From the NCBI GenBank assembly GCA_028284105.1, contig JANQSK010001025.1, positions 1-9,185 on the forward strand: 9,185 nucleotides of DNA, given 5' to 3'. Positions 6,069 through 9,185 of the stretch are shown here, one piece after another; the stretch's first letter is position 1; the number at the start of each line of letters is the position of its first letter. Made by a program: the position numbers and the translations under genes. The notes beneath the pieces were generated by a model. It had not been told where the DNA came from. It saw only the letters and a program-made list of their open reading frames with translations, and did no database searches. Source of the DNA: Anaerolineae bacterium (GTDB taxonomy: Bacteria; Chloroflexota; Anaerolineae; Promineifilales; Promineifilaceae).

Positions 6069-6887
6069 TTAAGCAACCTCATTAACAAAATCCGCAATAA
6101 CATTGCTAAATGCCTCAGCATTTTCGACTTGTGGTGTGTGTCCCGCATCTGAAATCATTTGAACAGCACCACGCCAAAGCGTTGGCATTTCAAGCGTGCC
6201 AAAGTAATTTGGATTGATCAACTGCTCATGTTCGCCCTGCAAAATGGCTAACGGCCGTTTCAAATTCTTCACAATCTCAACTTCATCTGCATAGTTCCCG
6301 GGAGCAATACTACCGCCCATCGTTGCTCGAGCCAGACCATCAGTCCGGGCAATATCCGCAACAAATGGAGCTAAATCCAAAGAGGTATTTGAGGCCAAGC
6401 ATGCACCAGCAAACCCTTCCATTTCCTCTTGGGTTAATGTGTCTGCAAAAGCTACCCCCATATTGGGGTTGGGTAAAAAAGCGTTTTCCATATCTGGTGG
6501 ATAAGCAAGAGGAGGTGTTCCAAAAATGGCGAATCCGGCCGCGTCTGGCAGCAAATGGTGGGCTTCCAAAACAATATGTCCGCCTAAACTCCAACCCACA
6601 AAGACACCCTTTTCAACCCCAAGCTGTTTGGCAACCTCAGCTAACACGGCTGCATATCCAGGCATGTGATATGTGTTTTCGGGGTCAGCTGCTTTGTCTG
6701 ATTCACCGTGCCCTGGCAAATCCATCGCCACAGCCCGATATTTCTTTCCAAACTCCCCTTCAAGCTGTGCTTTAAAGGTTAAGCTCGATGCTGAATTGCC
6801 GTGGAGGAAGAATACGGCCGTTCCTTCTCCACCACTATCATAAGTCGCAATCTGCTGACCACCTGTCATAACCATCTTAGGATTCAT
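6069..6887 (-). CDS. alpha/beta hydrolase fold protein
   Basis: A 272-residue alpha/beta hydrolase. Visible elements are VFFLHGNSAS (25-34) for the oxyanion hole, AMDLPGHGESD (54-64), nucleophile elbow GWSLGG with Ser100, the acid strand AILQGEHEQLI (214-224; a Glu at 219 or 221 where Asp is usual), and His250 in DAGHTPQVE. The cap region (about 125-200) is that of small esterase/haloperoxidase-like members. The substrate is unknown. The ATG at 6887 is supported by AAGGAG at 6896-6901, 8 nt upstream. It is the first gene after coxL, separated by 80 nt containing a 15-bp inverted repeat. It carries two ACGGCCGT copies (T-A-V at 23-25 and R-P at 211-212) plus a CGGCCG core at 6536-6541. Confidence 0.9.
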   Translation of the reverse strand: MNPKMVMTGGQQIATYDSGGEGTAVFFLHGNSASSLTFKAQLEGEFGKKYRAVAMDLPGHGESDKAADPENTYHMPGYAAVLAEVAKQLGVEKGVFVGWSLGGHIVLEAHHLLPDAAGFAIFGTPPLAYPPDMENAFLPNPNMGVAFADTLTQEEMEGFAGACLASNTSLDLAPFVADIARTDGLARATMGGSIAPGNYADEVEIVKNLKRPLAILQGEHEQLINPNYFGTLEMPTLWRGAVQMISDAGHTPQVENAEAFSNVIADFVNEVA

Positions 6888-6905
6888 GAACGCTTCTCCT
6901 TAAAC

Positions 6906-6951
6906 ATTTACGATTTACGACTGCAAGAAAACACAATCGTAAATCGTAAAT
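6906..6951. repeat. perfect 15-bp inverted repeat of ATTTACG units between coxL and the hydrolase gene
   Basis: ATTTACGATTTACGA (6906-6920) is the exact reverse complement of 6937-6951, with a 16-nt loop. Each arm is itself a tandem of a 7-bp unit. A third partial copy, TCGTAAATCGT, follows at 6958-6968 and touches the coxL stop codon (6968-6970). In the transcript the hairpin lies between the coxL stop and the hydrolase Shine-Dalgarno, and is not followed by a U-run. A role in mRNA processing or 3'-end protection of coxL message is plausible; a simple terminator is less so. Confidence 0.7.
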
Positions 6952-6967
6952 CTAAAATCGTAAATCG

Positions 6968-9185
6968 TTACTCTGTCACACCAGCATCTCTCAGCGCTTG
7001 CCAAACCTTCACAGGCGTAATCGGAATATCAATGTGACGGACACCTAAGTGCCACATCGCATCCACAATCGCGTTAGCAATCGCAGGAGGTGCACCTACG
7101 GTTGGCGATTCACCCACGCCTTTAGCCCCAATTGGATGATGCGGTGAAGGGGTGATCGTATGGCCCGTTTCCCACTTTGGAGACTCAACAGCCGTTGGCA
7201 CCAAATAATCCGCAAACGTACCTGAGAGGCAGACACCGTTTTCGTCATACACAATCTCTTCATACATGGCAGGAGCCAAGCCCATCGTCAAACCACCATG
7301 TACCTGACCTTCCACAATCAATGGATTGATGATGTTGCCACAATCGTCAATCGCAATAAAGCGACGAACGTTCACTTCACCAGTCCCGGTGTCAATGTCC
7401 ACAACGGCAATGTAGCTACCAAATGGGAACGTCAAGTTCGGTGGATTGTAATAGTCGGTCGCTTCCAAACCCGCTTCCACATCATCAGGATGGTTGGTGT
7501 ATGCAGCAAAAGCAATATCTTGAATCGTTTTGGCTTGTTCAGGAGAACCCTTCACTTGGAATTGATTCACATTCCATTCCAAATCGTCTTCATTCACCTC
7601 AAGCAAATGGGCCGCAATTTTCTTTGCTTTAGCACGAATCTTACGAGCAGCCATTGCCGCTGCTGCACCAGCTGTCGGTGTTGAACGACTGGCATAGGTT
7701 CCCAAACCATAAGGTGCTGTATCGGTATCACCTTCTTCAATATCAACATCTTGAGCAGGAATACCCAACTCTTGGGCAATGATTTGAGCATAGGTCGTTT
7801 CGTGGCCTTGACCTTGAGATTTGGTTCCAAACCGGGCAATCGCTTTACCCGTTGGATGAATGCGAATCTCAGCTGAATCAAACATTTTGATACCCAAAAT
7901 GTCATAATCCTTAGCAGGACCAGCCCCAACAACCTCAGTAAAGCTGGAGATACCAATCCCCATCAGCTTCCCTTGCTCACGAAGTTCAGCTTGCTCTTTG
8001 CGAAGCCCTTCATAATCAATCATATCCATTGCTTTTTGAAGAGCTGCAGGATAATTCCCACTGTCATATGCCCAGCCCGTCGGTGATTCATATGGGAACT
8101 GCTCTGGCTTGATGAAGTTCTTCATGCGGAAATCAGCCGGATCTTCGCCTAAATCGTGCGCCATCATGTCGGTCAAACGTTCAATCATTTGTACCGCTTC
8201 AGTTACACGGAACGAACAGCGATATGCAACTCCTCCAGGTGGTTTATTGGTGTACACCGCATCGAAATTAACATGTGCCTGTTTCATATCATAAGAACCG
8301 GTGCAGATTGAGAACAACCCCACAGGGAACTTAGACGGATTCGCCGCCGCATCTGCCACACCGTGATCAGCCAAACCGTTAACGCGTAAGCCAGTGATTT
8401 TACCGTCGGCGTCAGCCGCCAATTCAGCTTCCAAATGATAATCACGCGCAAAGCTATCGGCTTGTAGGTTCTCAGAGCGATCTTCAATCCATTTGACAGG
8501 TTTGCCAATGAGCAAACTTGCCACAGCACAAACAACATAGCCTGGATAAACAGGCACTTTACCCCCAAAACCACCCCCAATATCGGGTGAGATGATTTGG
8601 ATCTTTTGTTCAGGTAAGCCTGTCACAAGCGCGAAAACGGTACGAATCGCGTGCGGTGCTTGCGTGGTCATATAAATTTGCATCTTTTGGGTGGCTGGGT
8701 TGTAGTTTGCTACTGACCCACATGTTTCAATAGAAGAAACATGAATGCGAGGGATATACATTTTTTGACTGACGGTATGCGCTGCTTCTTCAAAAATCTT
8801 GTCAGTCGCTTCTTTATCACCCACTTCCCAGTGCCAGATGCGGTTCGTTTTGAGCTCTTTATCATCACGAACAATGATTTCATCTTTGAGCGCATCGTGT
8901 GGATCAACTACAGGATCAAGCGGTTCATAATCAACATAAACAGCTTCGACACCATCAGCAGCAATATAGCGGTCAGTTGCAATTACACAGCAAACTTCTT
9001 GAGCGTAGTAAACAACTTTGTCAGTTGGCAACACCATTTGCGTGTCAGACATGAGCGTTGGCATCCAGTGTAATCCATGCGCTTCTAAATCTTTCCCTGT
9101 GATAACCGCTAAAACACCATCAATTTCAAGAGCAGCACTGGCATCAATTTCGTTGATTTTGGCGTGGGCATACGGGCTACGAACG
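6968..9185 (-). CDS. coxL: aerobic (Mo-Cu) carbon monoxide dehydrogenase large subunit, form I, N-terminus beyond the window
   Basis: The frame stays open from the stop at 6968 to the right edge, giving 738 visible residues. An ATG at 9064 is internal: upstream residues RSPYAHAKINEID continue the conserved hammerhead domain. Family landmarks (numbered from the first visible residue) are DIGGGFGGK (201-209), AYRCSFR (320-326, codons at 8207-8227), GTKSQGQGHETTYAQI (about 453-468), and GAKGVGESP (686-694). AYxCSFR separates form I CO dehydrogenase from form II and from xanthine dehydrogenase; its Cys323 would hold the S-bridged copper next to molybdenum, and Glu692 in GVGE is the active-site base. 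About 65 N-terminal residues are missing compared with the 809-residue Oligotropha protein as I recall it. The enzyme oxidises CO to CO2 with the CoxM (FAD) and CoxS (iron-sulfur) subunits, which must lie outside the window. It contains no ACGGCCGT. Confidence 0.96.
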   Translation of the reverse strand, partial: VRSPYAHAKINEIDASAALEIDGVLAVITGKDLEAHGLHWMPTLMSDTQMVLPTDKVVYYAQEVCCVIATDRYIAADGVEAVYVDYEPLDPVVDPHDALKDEIIVRDDKELKTNRIWHWEVGDKEATDKIFEEAAHTVSQKMYIPRIHVSSIETCGSVANYNPATQKMQIYMTTQAPHAIRTVFALVTGLPEQKIQIISPDIGGGFGGKVPVYPGYVVCAVASLLIGKPVKWIEDRSENLQADSFARDYHLEAELAADADGKITGLRVNGLADHGVADAAANPSKFPVGLFSICTGSYDMKQAHVNFDAVYTNKPPGGVAYRCSFRVTEAVQMIERLTDMMAHDLGEDPADFRMKNFIKPEQFPYESPTGWAYDSGNYPAALQKAMDMIDYEGLRKEQAELREQGKLMGIGISSFTEVVGAGPAKDYDILGIKMFDSAEIRIHPTGKAIARFGTKSQGQGHETTYAQIIAQELGIPAQDVDIEEGDTDTAPYGLGTYASRSTPTAGAAAAMAARKIRAKAKKIAAHLLEVNEDDLEWNVNQFQVKGSPEQAKTIQDIAFAAYTNHPDDVEAGLEATDYYNPPNLTFPFGSYIAVVDIDTGTGEVNVRRFIAIDDCGNIINPLIVEGQVHGGLTMGLAPAMYEEIVYDENGVCLSGTFADYLVPTAVESPKWETGHTITPSPHHPIGAKGVGESPTVGAPPAIANAIVDAMWHLGVRHIDIPITPVKVWQALRDAGVTE

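Larger units (their letters stand above)
1404..6821. repeat. dispersed palindrome ACGGCCGT, 14 exact copies (HIP1-like)
   Basis: Exact copies start at 1404, 1515, 2474, 2870, 2958, 3230, 3574, 3817, 4228, 4428, 4814, 5896, 6251 and 6814. Ten are within the 10-bp palindrome AACGGCCGTT; the other four (2474, 3817, 4428, 6814) are TACGGCCGTT on one strand. No copy is flanked by G or C. Near-matches sharing CGGCCG are at 5594-5599, 5984-5989 and 6536-6541. One copy is intergenic (1404) and thirteen are within seven different genes. Chance expectation for an 8-mer in this length is well below one. There is none before 1404 or after 6821. Confidence 0.9.

Noticed and set aside
6906..6968. CRISPR-like or short tandem repeat array
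   Set aside because: The repeated unit is only 7 bp and palindromically arranged, with no spacers of regular length.
6968..9064. Start of coxL at the ATG at 9064
   Set aside because: The frame is open to the window edge and the upstream residues (RSPYAHAKINEID and onward) are conserved family sequence, so the gene is truncated by the window and this Met is internal.

Overview
The window looks like a chromosomal piece of an aerobic, moderate-GC bacterium. I suspect Chloroflexota (Anaerolineae or Ardenticatenia type), mainly because an XdhC-YHS fusion sits beside a form I CO dehydrogenase gene. That placement is an inference with modest confidence; there is no rRNA or other strong taxonomic marker here.

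Layout. Positions 1-357 hold the 5' end of a minus-strand alpha/beta hydrolase and a compact divergent promoter region shared with a plus-strand AraC-type regulator (358-1326). That spacer carries a 15-bp direct repeat with a 21-bp period, a good candidate AraC operator. After a short convergent spacer (1327-1423), the rest of the window is one uninterrupted minus-strand run. Reading in the direction of transcription (right to left) it is: coxL (aerobic CO dehydrogenase large subunit, lacking about 65 N-terminal residues beyond the window edge), an alpha/beta hydrolase, a small secreted PPC-like protein, a TfoX N-terminal-domain protein, a VOC/glyoxalase-fold protein, a YdeI/OmdA-like protein, a dienelactone-hydrolase-family protein, an XdhC/CoxI-type accessory protein with a C-terminal YHS metal-binding domain, and an arginase-fold protein with atypical active-site residues. 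From the second gene on, most spacings are short (a 1-nt overlap up to about 20 nt), so this looks like one or two operons. Two AT-rich inverted repeats built from ATTTACG-like units interrupt it, at 3314-3348 and 6906-6951.

How the genes fit together. CoxL carries the AYRCSFR loop that marks the Mo-Cu CO dehydrogenase rather than xanthine dehydrogenase. The XdhC-YHS protein is a plausible maturation factor for it. The small enzymes between them have no established role in CO oxidation and may simply be carried in the same transcript.

The most striking signal is not a gene. The 8-bp palindrome ACGGCCGT occurs 14 times between 1404 and 6821, always inside a W-flanked 10-mer (10 times AACGGCCGTT, 4 times TACGGCCGTT on one strand or the other). 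It is absent from 1-1403 and from coxL. Thirteen copies are inside genes of unrelated families, mostly read as Thr-Ala-Val. This resembles the HIP1 phenomenon of cyanobacteria with a different sequence.
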